A DNA stretch of 64,000 bases, from NCBI GenBank assembly GCA_949130485.1, contig OX422184.1:14606405-14670404 (forward strand), given 5' to 3'. Of the stretch, positions 11,808 to 22,666 are shown piece after piece (position 1 is the stretch's first letter; each line of letters begins with the position of its first letter). This stretch comes from Agelas oroides. Its lineage: Eukaryota > Porifera > Demospongiae > Agelasida > Agelasidae. The notes under the pieces are model-generated. The model did no database searches and was not told the DNA's origin. It was given only the letters and a program-made list of their open reading frames with translations. The translations under genes were made by a program, and so were the position numbers.

Positions 11808-12009
11808 TGCATTAGAACCTGATCATGTTCAGATAACATTTCACTAACATTTACCATTGATATTGGTGGAGACAAGCACTACATCAGACTGTACTTTTTT
11901 GTGGTAAAAGAACACCAACCAAATTGCATATAATATATATAGACCCTAGTACTGATACGTACAGTGGCAAATTAAGCCATATATATGCATGATCAACTTA
12001 AATTAATTT

Positions 12010-12350
12010 TCATGAAGTTTTCATGGACTTCCCCAGTGTCATATATGTATATATGTACATACAACAGGACAACTTCATGGGATTTCCATGGTCTCAGTGT
12101 GGTCTCAGTGTGACAACTGCAGTTTCATGTATGTTTCATTGCTCATGAAATTGAAATCAGAACCTTTCATGGAATTTTCATGGTAAGATAGTGGTTTCCA
12201 AATCTAAAGATAAAATTCCATGGAAATTTCATGAAATACAAACAGTCCATGAAAACTCCATGACGCAAAAATACATGGAGATTTCAAGGCCACGTAACGA
12301 ATTTCATAGAATTTACAGTGCCTTTTCAAGGACTTTCAATGTCCTCTTTT
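12010..12350. repeat. Right subterminal repeat array of the CACTA element
   Basis: Many TTTCATG, CCATGG and CATGAAA words occur in both orientations, mirroring the array at the left end, immediately inside the GTAGTG terminus. Confidence 0.8.
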
Positions 12351-12360
12351 CCTTGTAGTG

Positions 12361-13866
12361 GAAGGCTAAGGCTGTGTTGCTGTTAGTATATAGTTGTAAT
12401 AGCCTGCTTTACTTCACCTGGCCATGTGCACTCTGATGGTGACTCGGAAATCTCCAGCCACTTCTGCATCATAGCTCTTGTTTGAGTTTCGAATTTGTTA
12501 CCATCATATTCATATGAAATCTTGTTTGCTCTTCACATTCTTTAAAAATTGTTTTCACTTCAAAGCAGTATTTTAGCTTTAATTTTACTGATAAACATAT
12601 ACCACATGTATCACAGCATCTTCAACCTTGACCTCCTCGCATAGGAAGAGCAGATCAAAGGAACACGAGGGAGAAGAAGAGGGTGGAGGCGGTAGCCACC
12701 GCTTACAAGCAGCTGTGAGCTGCATTAGGGGCCGGTGACGAGAACAGAAGAACCACGAAGGTGGAAACATTACAAGTGGCCGTTCAATTCATTCACGACT
12801 TGATGAAGGAGCTGGCGGGACTGCAGTTTATCAGAAACGAGCCCAGCGAAAAAAAAAGTCAACTATCTATCACCCATGTTGGCTCTCCAAATTTTTAGAC
12901 ATTATAGTCCCTCTGTAGCCAAGTAGATAACATCTGTCTCAGTCAGTCTAGTCTTGGATAGGTATTGATGAGTAAGCCTTTTTCGTCTGACCTCCTATTC
13001 TCCACCCCTCTCGTGCACTCTTGTTTATTTGCTAACCCTGGAACAACTCACATTACACTGTACTAGTGAAGCTGGTGTATTTTGGGGGTTGTCCTAGTTG
13101 CCGCACACTGGTATCTGCCTAGGAGACTGCAGGTAACTGATGGGATTGTCAGTGTGCTACTTTCTCCTCTTGTTACAAGGGAAACCACGAGGACACGGTC
13201 ATACGATAAAATCATCCTGGGGGTTGGTAATCCAGTAAATCAAATCAGCCCCAGGGTATGTGCATTTCAACTTTAGTCCACATACCAGCTGACACGTGCT
13301 AACTTGTGTAGGCAAGCTTCACTAGTTTTCTAAGTTGGTCAACTCATGTATGGACCTTCTCATTGGACACTTTCTGACTTGCAAATGGTATCATCATATA
13401 CTCTAACATGCAGACCATAATCAAGTCGAGTATTTACTTGACACAGTCTGATTACATCTGAAATCTAAGCCACTGTGCTACATCCCACAGGTAGCACTGA
13501 CTTCACAAAAGCCACTGTTGAAGTTACCTGTGTGCCACACCGACTTGTACCATTGGACGCCGTTTTCCCCTCCTATTGCATAGAGCTTCCTTGAGCAAAA
13601 AGAATAAAAGAACAATTGGTAATAATTATGTTCTAAATCATAACTGCCCTCATCTAGTGCATATATTGTTCCCATATAACATGCCGCTGCCCGCTGGTTA
13701 TACTGAAAGTGCTGGGTACTGCAAAATGGTCAGATAAGCCTGCCTTGATGTGTATTCAAAGCAGAGCCCCTTGGAAATAAATACTCAGAGTCTCTATTCT
13801 TTACATTGAAAAGTCTGATCATTGTCCTTGAAGTTGCTTAACACTTAAGACGTGAAGCGCCAATAT
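12361..13866. other. Right flank of the CACTA element, no gene recognised
   Basis: I see no convincing coding exon. Short open frames around 12585-12770 and 13082-13276 have no recognisable motif. The sequence does not continue the gene interrupted at 1265. Confidence 0.5.
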
Positions 13867-14547
13867 CAGTGACGGATCTAGAAATTTAGAAAGGGGGGTT
13901 CAGTCACTGGCGCGCGAAGCGCGCCTGAAAATTTTTGGGGTTGCCACGCCCACTTTCAGTCACGTGAACGCATTCATACAATAATAGCTGGAAGGCCGAA
14001 CCGAGGGGTCCGTCACAAAAGAAATCTCGTACACTGTCCGACAGTGTTGTTTTAGTTAACTATAACTTTAACTAAATACATTTTAGTATGGCCTTTTTAT
14101 AATTTAGTTAACCAAAACCACAACTAACTAAAATTTTTTGCTAAGCTGGGAACTATAACTAAAATATCCAAGAACATACAAGAAGAAACCTGTCGGCAGA
14201 AATCCAAACTGAAATCCAGAAATCCACTGTGAAATCCAGAAATCCACTCTGAAATCCGAAATCCACGTGAACTCCAGTGGATTTCGAGATCTCGTACGCC
14301 GAGGCGCGCCGTGACGGACCCCTCGGGCCGAACTGAATATCTCGAAGCAACTCTAGGCGTAGTCAAACGTCTGGAGATCAGTAAGGAACTGATACGTGAG
14401 TGTGTAACTGTGCCTGGTTGTTGTTGCTGCATGCCACTGCTGCATAATCATTTGATGGACTCGTGCAGTTATGTACGCAAAATACATTACTAGCCGCCAA
14501 AGGGGGGTGCATTTGCACCCCCCTTACCCCCCCTAAATCCGCCACTG
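13867..14547. mobile_element. CAGTG(A/G)CGGAT-ended hAT-like element, host of a nested element
   Basis: The left end is CAGTGACGGATCTAG and the right end inverts to CAGTGGCGGATTTAG, followed inward by G-runs (AAGGGGGG / GGGGGGTAAGG). AATAT flanks both ends, but a full 8-bp duplication is not clear. A second element is inserted at 14002-14325. No transposase remains. Confidence 0.7.
14002..14325. mobile_element. Nested hAT-type MITE with 8-bp target duplication
   Basis: The termini CGAGGGGTCCGTCAC and GTGACGGACCCCTCG are exact inverted repeats. Both sides are flanked by GGCCGAAC (13994-14001 and 14326-14333), an 8-bp duplication typical of hAT transposition. The interior has a direct array of GAAATCCA words (about 14196-14270). 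Confidence 0.92.
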
Positions 14548-14649
14548 AATATATTGGCACACGGGCTGTACACGCATAGCGCGATGCGCCAATATATTGG
14601 CGCGGGAGAGTTTACGCAGTACGTAGCGAAGCCAAGCGTGCTTTTGGGG

Positions 14650-15000
14650 TAAATCCCTTCCTGTTGAGTAGTAATAAGTGTAGACCACACCTTTCCACTT
14701 ACATCACCACGCAGGGAAGGCGGAAGGGGCGGTGCTAGTTCGTGATCGTTCGTAAATTATGAGAAGGGCCGTCAAAGCGAAGCTTTTCCTTCAACATAGG
14801 GAGCAAGCAGCTTCCAGTTTTCACATAAGGCTGGAGTACTAGCTTCAAATAACTTAGAAAAGGTCTTAGTCTGTCGGAGCTGTACGTAACAAAGGAGAAA
14901 ATCGGCACCGTTTCAAATTGCTGGTAAGCTACGATATACACATACAGATAATGGCTTCAAACAGGTACAAATCGCTTACCTAGCGGTGATCAGCAATTTA
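14650..15000. repeat. Internal fragment of a TTAA (piggyBac-like) repeat
   Basis: Matches in inverse orientation the interior of the element at 54179-54822 (shared words: CCACACCTTTCCACTTAC, GGCGGTGCTAGTTCG, AAAATCGGCACCGTTTC). Further relics lie at about 25975-26240 and 46860-47560. Confidence 0.75.
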
Positions 15001-15246
15001 GTCCTGCCTTGTTACATGCTACTTATGCAAATCAGGCCACTGGCAAGGCGTAGTGCGCTTATCAATGCAATGCCCCACCTAACCAGTGTAGGGACATGGG
15101 TGGGGATTGTAGGGAGTTTGCCGCCAGTTTGGTCCCCCACTAGAGGGGGATTAGAAGGGATTTGTGTAGACCATAATGCGCATGCGTCAAAGCCACGTTG
15201 CTGAATTGAGGCCGTCGCCATATTCTCAATGCGATATAAAAGCGCA

Positions 15247-16007
15247 ATGGCCAACAAAATGGTGATCGTAGAGTTCCAGGGGCACTCTAGAATCGTAACC
15301 TTTCAAGAAAGCGAAGATGAGCTAGAGAATGCCACAGCTGCTGTGGAAGAAACCTTTCGTGACGTTTTCTCTTCCCCGCCCTCTCCTTTTTTTATGCAAG
15401 TATTCGACAACAGTTGGAATCGATATGTGGACGTCTTCCGAGGACAGCCTATTCCAAACAAGAGCGTACTTCGAGTAGTTCTCAAGGAAGTACAGGTGAG
15501 CTGGTGTTATTTTTTTTAGCGTACACAAACCATTGTCCATGTTGAGTGATTTTTGATACTTGAGCCTTGTATGTGGCACCTGGGAGATATCAATTTTAAA
15601 TATCCCATCAACGTTTATATCCGTTTATTGGCTCTCCTATATCTTATAAAAGGAACGGACAAGGGTAGGTTTGGGTTAGGGTGAGGGCTTAGGAGGGTTA
15701 ATAGGGTTAGGAGGGTCTGTCCGTTCTTTATAGCTGATCCTATAAAAGCAGTTGTCTTTGGAGACAACCTTAAGAGATCATGCATTCATTTTTGGCCCTT
15801 TCTCTCTAGCCATTGGTAGTGGCATCAGCAGATGTGGTGGTATCAGACGTTGTGATTGTCACAACACCTACCACAGCTCCAGTCTGTACAGTATTGACCC
15901 CTGCTAAGAAATCATCATGCCCCCTCAGTGGTTCTCATTCTGGGGTGCAACTGAAACTTAAAGTTGACGAAACTGGGCACTACATCATTTATGTATATGT
16001 AATATAA
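15247..16007 (+). CDS. Small two-exon gene with a PB1/ubiquitin-like N-terminal region
   Basis: Exon 1 (15247-15495) encodes MANKMVIVEFQGHSRIV, an acidic middle and RVVLKEVQ, ending at a GTGAGC donor. Exon 2 (15810-16007, acceptor TCTCTCTAG) continues in phase 0 with PLVVASADVVV and a Thr/Pro-rich segment, and ends KLKVDETGHYIIYVYVI. The start could also be ATG 15229, upstream in the same frame. The short beta-rich N-terminus with alternating hydrophobics resembles ubiquitin-fold PB1-type regions, but I cannot assign a family. A hAT element lies 90 bp after the stop, so a longer original gene may have been cut. Confidence 0.5.
15640..15745. repeat. Hairpin enclosing degenerate GGGTTAGG repeats
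   Basis: The arms AAAGGAACGGACA and TGTCCGTTCTTT enclose a G-rich strand with GGGTTAGGG, GGGTTAATAGGGTTAGG and similar words that resemble telomeric TTAGGG. This may be a MITE with a low-complexity core or a telomere-like insert. Confidence 0.65.
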
Positions 16008-16096
16008 TGTATAATGTGTAATGCATATATCATGCATGGTTTGACATTCCATATATTTATATCAATATGTACAAAACAAAAAAATGATGTTGATGG

Positions 16097-16650
16097 CAGT
16101 GGCGTAGCTACACCCGGGCCCATACGGGCCCAGGCCCTGGTGAATTTCTGAGTGCCCTGGTAAATCATGCGAGGTCAACTTACCTGAACCGCAACAGCGT
16201 TGCTGTATATATATATAGAATTATGTCATGTAGAATAAAGCTGCCAATGCCGCTTAGGCCAGGCAAACTAGATTTGTTGTTTCGCATCAGCCACTTGCTC
16301 GATTTGCGCGCGGGCGGGCGGTCATTATTCATTATTTGTTACTAGCAAACGCTATACACGCTCGGCAAATCCACCGCGCTATGGCCATTAAAAGCGGGCG
16401 CTGATGCAAAACAATAAATCTGGTTTGCCTGGCCTTATGTACGATTTTAGCTTCTTTGCCCGTCAACTTCAGCAGCAAATATGAGCGACGGTTGCGAACT
16501 ACGCTGTCTCAGAAGGCCCCAGAATGCACCTCAGAGCACCTAAAATTGAAAAAAATTTCTGGGAGGGCATGCCCCCAAACCCCCCTAGAGTGTGGTGGGC
16601 TTACGCCCACCAAGTGCCCAGGTAATTGCTGAACTCTGGCTACGCCACTG
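16097..16650. mobile_element. hAT-type non-autonomous element (CAGTGGCGTAGC ends)
   Basis: The inverted ends CAGTGGCGTAGCTA and TGGCTACGCCACTG are flanked by an exact 8-bp duplication GTTGATGG (16089-16096 and 16651-16658). These termini and the 8-bp duplication are those of hAT elements. No transposase is present. A Harbinger-type MITE sits inside. Confidence 0.93.
16257..16434. mobile_element. Nested Harbinger-type MITE, 178 bp, TTA duplication
   Basis: About 35-bp inverted ends start GGCCAGGCAAAC and end GTTTGCCTGGCC, with TTA on both sides (16254-16256 and 16435-16437). A 3-bp TWA duplication is the mark of PIF/Harbinger elements. It lies wholly inside the hAT element. Confidence 0.88.
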
Positions 16651-16658
16651 GTTGATGG

Positions 16659-18990
16659 ACGTTTCAACTTGAATGGCTCCACCTGAAAAGGAGGGGATTT
16701 GATTATTAATGAGGGACTGAGGGGTGGGGGCAGTTTTAATTAAGGAGTCAAATCCCCACCTATGCCCCATGTCAGCCCTGACTACGTGGGGTGGGGCGAC
16801 ACAATGATAGGCGCATAGGGCTTGCTAAGCAACGCTTGTCACTTTGACCTCAGACAGATAATTTTAATTTCTGCGTTATTAAACGGTGACGTGTATATAA
16901 TTTCCGCGTGCAAAGTGTTAATTCAGCCTCTACCTTCCTGGAGAATTTCTGTTTTAGTTTTGATGAGACAATACCATAAAGCTTGCTGAGCAATTGACCA
17001 TTGGCAGAGAACAAAACCAGATATCAAGGAAACATTCTTCTGGGTACCATAAATTTCTCCAGATTTTCAACATGAAAATGTACTGTTGCACTGTGGGTGT
17101 TAGAATGAGACTTATGGTGGAGTACCTACCATTGCAGGAACTTAGCTAAAAGAAGTTGAGGGCAAAATGGAAGCATGTATAAGGAATGTAGACAAAGACA
17201 AGTTTCACACAGCTCTCGTGAACCGATTTGTGGACATTTCTATCCTCAAATTTACATCATGTATTGAGGTCATGCTGGCTATTTTTAGTTCTACTCCTAA
17301 ATTGTACCAATTTATAAGTTGAGTAACTTCACTTCACCTTTGACCTCAAAAAGATCTCATCACCTCCCATAACGAGATCAGCTTGTCTTCCATCATATGA
17401 CATACCACAGTGGATCCTTAGCGGGTTGTGAGACATTAATAAGTGGTAATAACTCACAAGTTTAACCAATTATACGAAATGGAATGCAATTAACCTCAAA
17501 GGGAGAAATAGTTTCATTACACGTGATGCAATTTTTAAAAAATTTTCCAAAAAGAAAACTTTCAGGAAAGTCAAACAAAGCTTTACAGAATGAATGAGCA
17601 TTTGGAGTGAGAAAACCACTCAGTATGGGTTCTTTCCTGATGGAGAGAATTTTTCAGTCAACCCCAAATGGAGTTCTGAGGGCACATACTGATTGGCTGC
17701 CAGGTGTGTGACTGAGGCATTCAGTACCACCTGTGCAGTAGATATGTGAACGCATCAAGTAAAAATCAGGTATATAAGGGACAGACAAAGGCTTTCCAGG
17801 GTTATTCTGAACCTATTTATGTTTTCTGAAGTTATATGTAACCGGTTTACGGAGGACGCTTACCTACTGTGTGTTGTGTGTACCGTCTTTGGCTTTACTC
17901 GCGATCAACAAGGCACAGGTCTAGATCTGTCTTCATATTTATGAAGCCCAAGAGATGCTGTACCTCCATAGTCAGCGCTGGTGGCAGTTCATCAAATACA
18001 AGTAAACTAGAGCTGAACACCACTTTGAAGTCTTAATCGATTATACGCGATAGACGCCAATTGGCGTCATACGTACGTATGTCACAAAATGCGATAGATG
18101 TCAATTGGCGTCACAAGCACGGCTAAGCGTTATCACGGCCCTGGCCGAATAGCTATAAGCTTTGTATCCGGTTTGTATCCTGCTATTACAAGTGGGCTGG
18201 TCCAGAAGCCCTCAAGAGGTGGAGCATAGTGAGCGATAGCAGCTCGGGTGGTTGTCGATCTCCTGATCGAGAAAACGACTTATTAGCCATGTTTTCTTCT
18301 TAATTAACGCCAATAAGCAGAGGCACATGCTTTCAGGTATCATAGCACCTACTCACACGACAAGACCAGGTTTTCCCCAGTCTACTGATGATTCTACTCC
18401 TATTCTACTGATGATTCTACTCCCATTCTACTGATGATTCGACTCCCATTCTGTCCTTTGTGTCCAGGTAGGTTCGCTAGCAATTATCATTACCAGAAGT
18501 AAGTTATGTAAAGCAGAAAAAAATCATAGCACCTACTCACATGACAAGGCCAGGTTTTCATCAATGCCATTCAGGCTAAAATTAGGTATAAAAAAGGAAT
18601 ACCCTGTCCAATCTTTCAACGTGTGCAATCCAAGATGATACCATTGTTTTGGGTCTTTCAAACTTAATTTCATTTCAAAACAGTATTCCAGCTTGATTTT
18701 TATTCATATTCGATGAACTATTCCATAAGCCTCTTCACCACCTGAGCCTTTTTTTTTTTACATGAGCATGTCGCAGTTGAATGGCAGGAGAATCTGCACA
18801 TAGCCAAACTCACCCTTTTCCCCTTCCATGGCGGACGACTAGCGCAGTTGCACGTTTGTAGAGGGCAAGGGTGGCACAGGATGAACTCACATATATTTAT
18901 GATGAACAGTGGCTAGCTGCTTTAACCTGGCCTCCATCCAGAGTATCTACCAGTAAATTCCTCCCATCTTCTATAGTCCTTCTCTTCTTC
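16659..18990. other. Repeat-rich stretch without recognised genes
   Basis: About 16800-16921 is an inverted relic of a TTAA element (TTTCCGCGTGCAAAGTGTTAA end). About 18030-18330 is one copy of a longer dispersed repeat also found at 44246 and 52156. Around 18370-18445 a 24-bp unit (TTCTACTGATGATTCTACTCC) is repeated three times. No coding exon is convincing. Confidence 0.6.
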
Positions 18991-18994
18991 TGGA

Positions 18995-19310
18995 ATGGAT
19001 GCCCTTACTGAAGCCCAGTCTATCCTATCATCTGTGGTGGAGATGGTTGGGCTACAAGTGAACTACTGGGGTGGAGGTGGTAGGTGTGCAGGTGGCCTTG
19101 TTACCCATGTTTTAACCTGGGTTGAAGATGGTCGGGATGCATGTGGGCAAGATGTCCAGCTCACAATCTGGGTTGGAGGTGGTCGGGATGAAGATTCTGT
19201 TAGGCAAAATGCCTGGTTTACAATATTCTGCTGTGGGCATTGTCGAGTTGCTGCAGGCTGGGATGTTGCAGGCTGGGTTGTATCAGCGGCTTCTCTGTGA
19301 GCTGTAGCTG
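18995..19310 (-). other. Proline/threonine/glutamine-rich open frame, possible terminal exon
   Basis: On the minus strand an open frame without ATG reads EAADTTQPATSQPAAT, later SRPPPTQIVSWTSCPHA and SRPSSTQVKTWVTRPPA, an imperfect 17-residue repeat, and ends LPPPPQ and stop (TAG near 19061). A CTACAG or TCACAG acceptor precedes it. The composition suggests coding rather than random sequence, but no upstream exon is certain. Confidence 0.3.
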
Positions 19311-19885
19311 AAAACAGGGATGGAGGGAATGTGACTTCTGTCTGAGCTAATAGCTATGATAGGAAATCTGAAATTCACTTTTTTAATTCCATGTAAAGTG
19401 GCACAATTTTAGATTTAGCCGTGAAAATAGAGCCATTGCTTTTACACTCAAGCAGCTAAATTCCAAGTGTGTTTGGGTGTGGGTTGGCAGCTGAAATCAT
19501 ACATACATAGTTGAAGTTAACTTCAAAAATGGCTTCTCTAAAAGCCATAACCGACTGTACAATGAGATTCAAAGGGGCTAAAGAATGTACACAAGTCCCA
19601 CACTTTATGGATAGTGGCAGCTGAAAACATTCCTTATTTTCATGCACGTATGGTTGCATCATAATTGAGCTTCAAATTTCTGGCTAACAATGCCTTCACC
19701 ACACAATTTTGCCATTCCTTAGCATAAAATGAGTGGCAATTAAATGATTTACATCATAAGTCTACATGAATGGTATGGTTTGACACAAATAGAGTGTGTG
19801 CTTCGTATCTGAACCAACTAATATTCATAAGCCATTAGCTACACTTGTTTGTACCTTCCGCATTTCTGATGCTTTTTTCTCCATT

Positions 19886-20026
19886 TCACTTCCTGGCCAG
19901 CTTCTTCACAACTTCTCCATGAGTATGGAAGGCTTTCCCACTCCAGATAGATTTGTTCAGATACCCAAACTCACCGTCAAAGTCACCATCTTCCATCCTT
20001 CTGCTGTTGTCGCACGCATGTGGCAT
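19886..20026 (-). CDS. Short 46-codon frame, possible first exon of a small gene
   Basis: The frame begins MPHACDNSRRMEDGDFDG and contains EFGYLNKSIWSGKAF. A GTGAGTTTGG donor-like site lies after GACG. A related start (MEGEKGEFGYVQI) occurs on the same strand near 18832, so it may belong to a small repeated gene or mobile family. Function unknown. Confidence 0.25.
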   Translation of the reverse strand: MPHACDNSRRMEDGDFDGEFGYLNKSIWSGKAFHTHGEVVKKLARK

Positions 20027-20379
20027 AGCATCATCACGTGAGCAGAAGGCATGCAGTTAACTTTGATCTCAGAATTCTATGTTGGAGGAATAAGTTAATT
20101 GGCTATTTTTTCCCTCTTTATTTAAGATTCTTTGAAAATGGGATAAATGAGCAATGGAAAAGAATACCATGGTGGCATGCATTTAATTTTACAGGCCATG
20201 CTAAGGTCAAATGAATGTTCGCCTAAAGGAGCTCTAGATAATAATCAAGTGCCAGCTAAAATGACATACTTATTCATACATATGACGAATTTAGTCAAGT
20301 GAATTTCGATATGATATATTTAACTTCTCTGATGCTTATATTTTCAGATAAAAGCTTTTATAATTGTTGACCTCACGTG

Positions 20380-20870
20380 ACATTAAAAATTCCGCGTTTG
20401 GGGTAAATTACTATATAGCGGACTATTTCCGTGGGGTGCTAATTTTCGGTATTTTATGGTTAACCCAGGTGTCACGAAATTTTCCACCCACGAAATTTCC
20501 CACCCACACTAAACGTGCTAACATTCGGGCCGTCGCTGTTTTCGCTACTTGTGCCCTGTTGACAGTGCCCTTGATCCGTAGGGTCCCCTTTCTCAAGCTG
20601 TCCCGCGTGTAGTGATGGAGGAAGTGAACAGAGAACTGAACAAGGCAGAAGCACGGCCAAAATACGGGGCCAGTACCTCTCGTTCAGGTATGAGAGCCCC
20701 AACGGAGTTCGGGCTTTGTAGACGTGGTAACCTCCCACACAAGACTCGATGCTGAAGCACTCCATCTTTCCTCTAGTCTCGCGTAGCCAGACTCTTTCTG
20801 GCGAGAGTCTGGCTTCGCGTTCCTCATCGAAACCAAAAGTCGCATCACGTGTACTGAGTTCAAAGTTCAC
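20380..20870 (-). other. Degenerate repeat-derived frame
   Basis: A 132-codon minus-strand frame contains MECFSIESCVGGYHVYKA and a run with PSLHAGQLEKGDPT. The start resembles HIRAN-type repeat proteins, but the similarity breaks after about 20 residues, probably by a frameshift. Part of the frame overlaps ATTTTCGG/CGAAATTT repeat sequence. I treat it as a relic. Confidence 0.25.
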
Positions 20871-20899
20871 ATTACGTTATCCACGAGGCGCCACATCTG

Positions 20900-22175
20900 C
20901 AGCTATTCAGGTTTGATATTTATTATCCTGGTAATTTTTGCCCGTCTTTGTTGAGTATTACTAAGCAACTACAGTCATTTAGTCATTTGTGATTAAATTT
21001 CTTAGGTCTTGTGTGAAAATACAGACTTAATTCAAGAAGAGATTGAAAAGGTGTTTCTTATTTCACCTCTGTCTGAGAGACAGTAGTAGCTAGTAACGAT
21101 GCATCAATAATATTACAACACATGATTTACTTTACAATGGCAGAAGAGGAAACTGTCATCATCACACTTTTCCTCAATAGTGGTGGTTAAAGAAACCGCA
21201 CTTTGGAATGAACTGGTGTTGGTCACCCGTAATTTAAAATAATTTACTTTGCAATGACAAAACAAGAAACCATCAGTTTTCCTCAATGTACTCAACCAGT
21301 CTCTTCACAGTAAAAAATGTTTCTGTTAAGAGTACAATTTTTGTACGTCAAAATAATGAATCGCATTTAACAGAGTATTTATGGATTAATTTTACATACA
21401 CTTACAAGTGTCATGCTGACACAAAACTATAATGTATATTCGAGTGAATTACTGTTTTAATAAGTAACAAAAGACATTGTTTGTGTATTTTTGAACAAAA
21501 TTGTGGTATGATAGCAAATTAGGTTTGTTAAATTGACATTTTGTATATTTGAATGCGTATTAGTAAACGTCATAATAGCAAATGATTTTTGTACCAGTAA
21601 CAAAATTTTGTGTATACTTGGACAAAGTAGTTTTACAGTAGCAAACGACTGTCGTCAAGATGACTTTTTCTATAGAATTTACAGATCTATGATGCTGCTA
21701 TTACCTGTAATAAATATTGATACTAGCCATTGAGAATGTTTTAATCACAAACCCCATTGCTTGTACCGCCAACATATCTGTACAATTATATTTGCGAACT
21801 TGATTGATGTAACAAGGTTACATGCATGAACAGCAGATGCTCAAAATGAAAAAAAAAATAAGCAGAAAGTCTTGAATAAACTAGATGCATGTTAGAGCCA
21901 AAATGCAACCCAAACCGAAAGAATAACCTTCTGTCACTGTTCCATGTTCTCATCGGCATCATGATCTTGCTCCATATATCGTGAGATTCCTGTTGTGTGT
22001 GCCATGCTGGTGGCACTTCTCTTTCCATGCGAGCACGGAAGGTTAAAAACTTTACCCTGCAGGAACAGGAGCACATCTTTTGCTTTGTTGTGGTAAGCCA
22101 CATCACTTGGTGGGGTGCCAGACTATGGATAGAAGGACATAAATATTAACTTTGGGAAGTATATAGTTAACTTAC
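20900..22175. other. AT-rich stretch, no gene recognised
   Basis: Only short chance frames are present. A near-repeat (TTTACAATGGCAGAAGAGGAAAC and TTTGCAATGACAAAACAAGAAAC, shown shortened as TTTACAATGGCAGAAG and TTTGCAATGACAAAAC) occurs at 21129 and 21243. Confidence 0.5.
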
Positions 22176-22183
22176 ATTTCTAT

Positions 22184-22666
22184 TAGGGCCTGAACAAATG
22201 TACTAACATTTGAACATTCGTTCGAATCCCCAAACGTTCGAAGGTAAAATTATATTCGCAAGTGACCTATTTCTAATCAATGCACACCCCACATGCAACC
22301 TTGCAAGATGGTGGATAAACGTTTCAGGCCTTTGGCATAGCCGAGTGTAGAATGGCGGAGAGATGCTCCCGACACTAGCGGTAGACTGGCGATCTTCAGC
22401 AGTGAGGGACAAGGAAGCGGAGTGCTTCCACAAAGTACCTGGCATGTCCATCGTCGCTGCCAGCGGTCGGTCCGCCCCACAGTAGACACTTCCGTAGACA
22501 GCCGAGTGGCTTAAATATACTTTTAAGTAAAAGTAAACATGCATTGTGCATTCATGCAGAAACCACAAGCACACCCTTGTTACATAATATCTTGATTCTA
22601 CCGAATGTTGTTCGAATGAGTTACTGAACATTCGAATGGGGATTCCCCCTATTTGTTCAGGCCCTA
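22184..22666. mobile_element. hAT-type element, 483 bp
   Basis: The ends TAGGGCCTGAACAAAT and ATTTGTTCAGGCCCTA are inverted repeats. The flanks ATTTCTAT (22176-22183) and ATTTCTAA (22667-22674) match at 7 of 8 positions, consistent with a hAT 8-bp duplication. Inner arms contain ACATTCGTTCGAAT palindromes. The GC-richer core (22280-22500) has no recognised protein. Confidence 0.85.

Larger units (their letters stand above)
1266..12360 (+). mobile_element. CACTA (EnSpm) DNA transposon, 11.1 kb
   Basis: The left end reads CACTACCAGG and the right end is CCTTGTAGTG, i.e. CACTACAAGG in inverse orientation, so 9 of 10 positions match. Both ends are followed inward by about 330 bp rich in CATGAAA and CCATGG words, as expected of CACTA subterminal repeats. 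The interior holds the DUF4218 part of a Tnp2 transposase on the plus strand and a long antisense gene, and is itself invaded by other repeats. Flanking trinucleotides (TGT and GAA) do not form a target duplication. Sequence after 12360 does not resume the interrupted gene, so one flank has been rearranged. Confidence 0.82.

Noticed and set aside
1266..12360. A TGT/TGT target duplication for the CACTA element
   Set aside because: The right flank is GAA, not TGT, so no duplication can be claimed.
20472..20870. 132-codon frame as an intact HIRAN-domain gene
   Set aside because: Similarity ends after about 20 residues and part of the frame lies in a repeat. Listed only as a relic.
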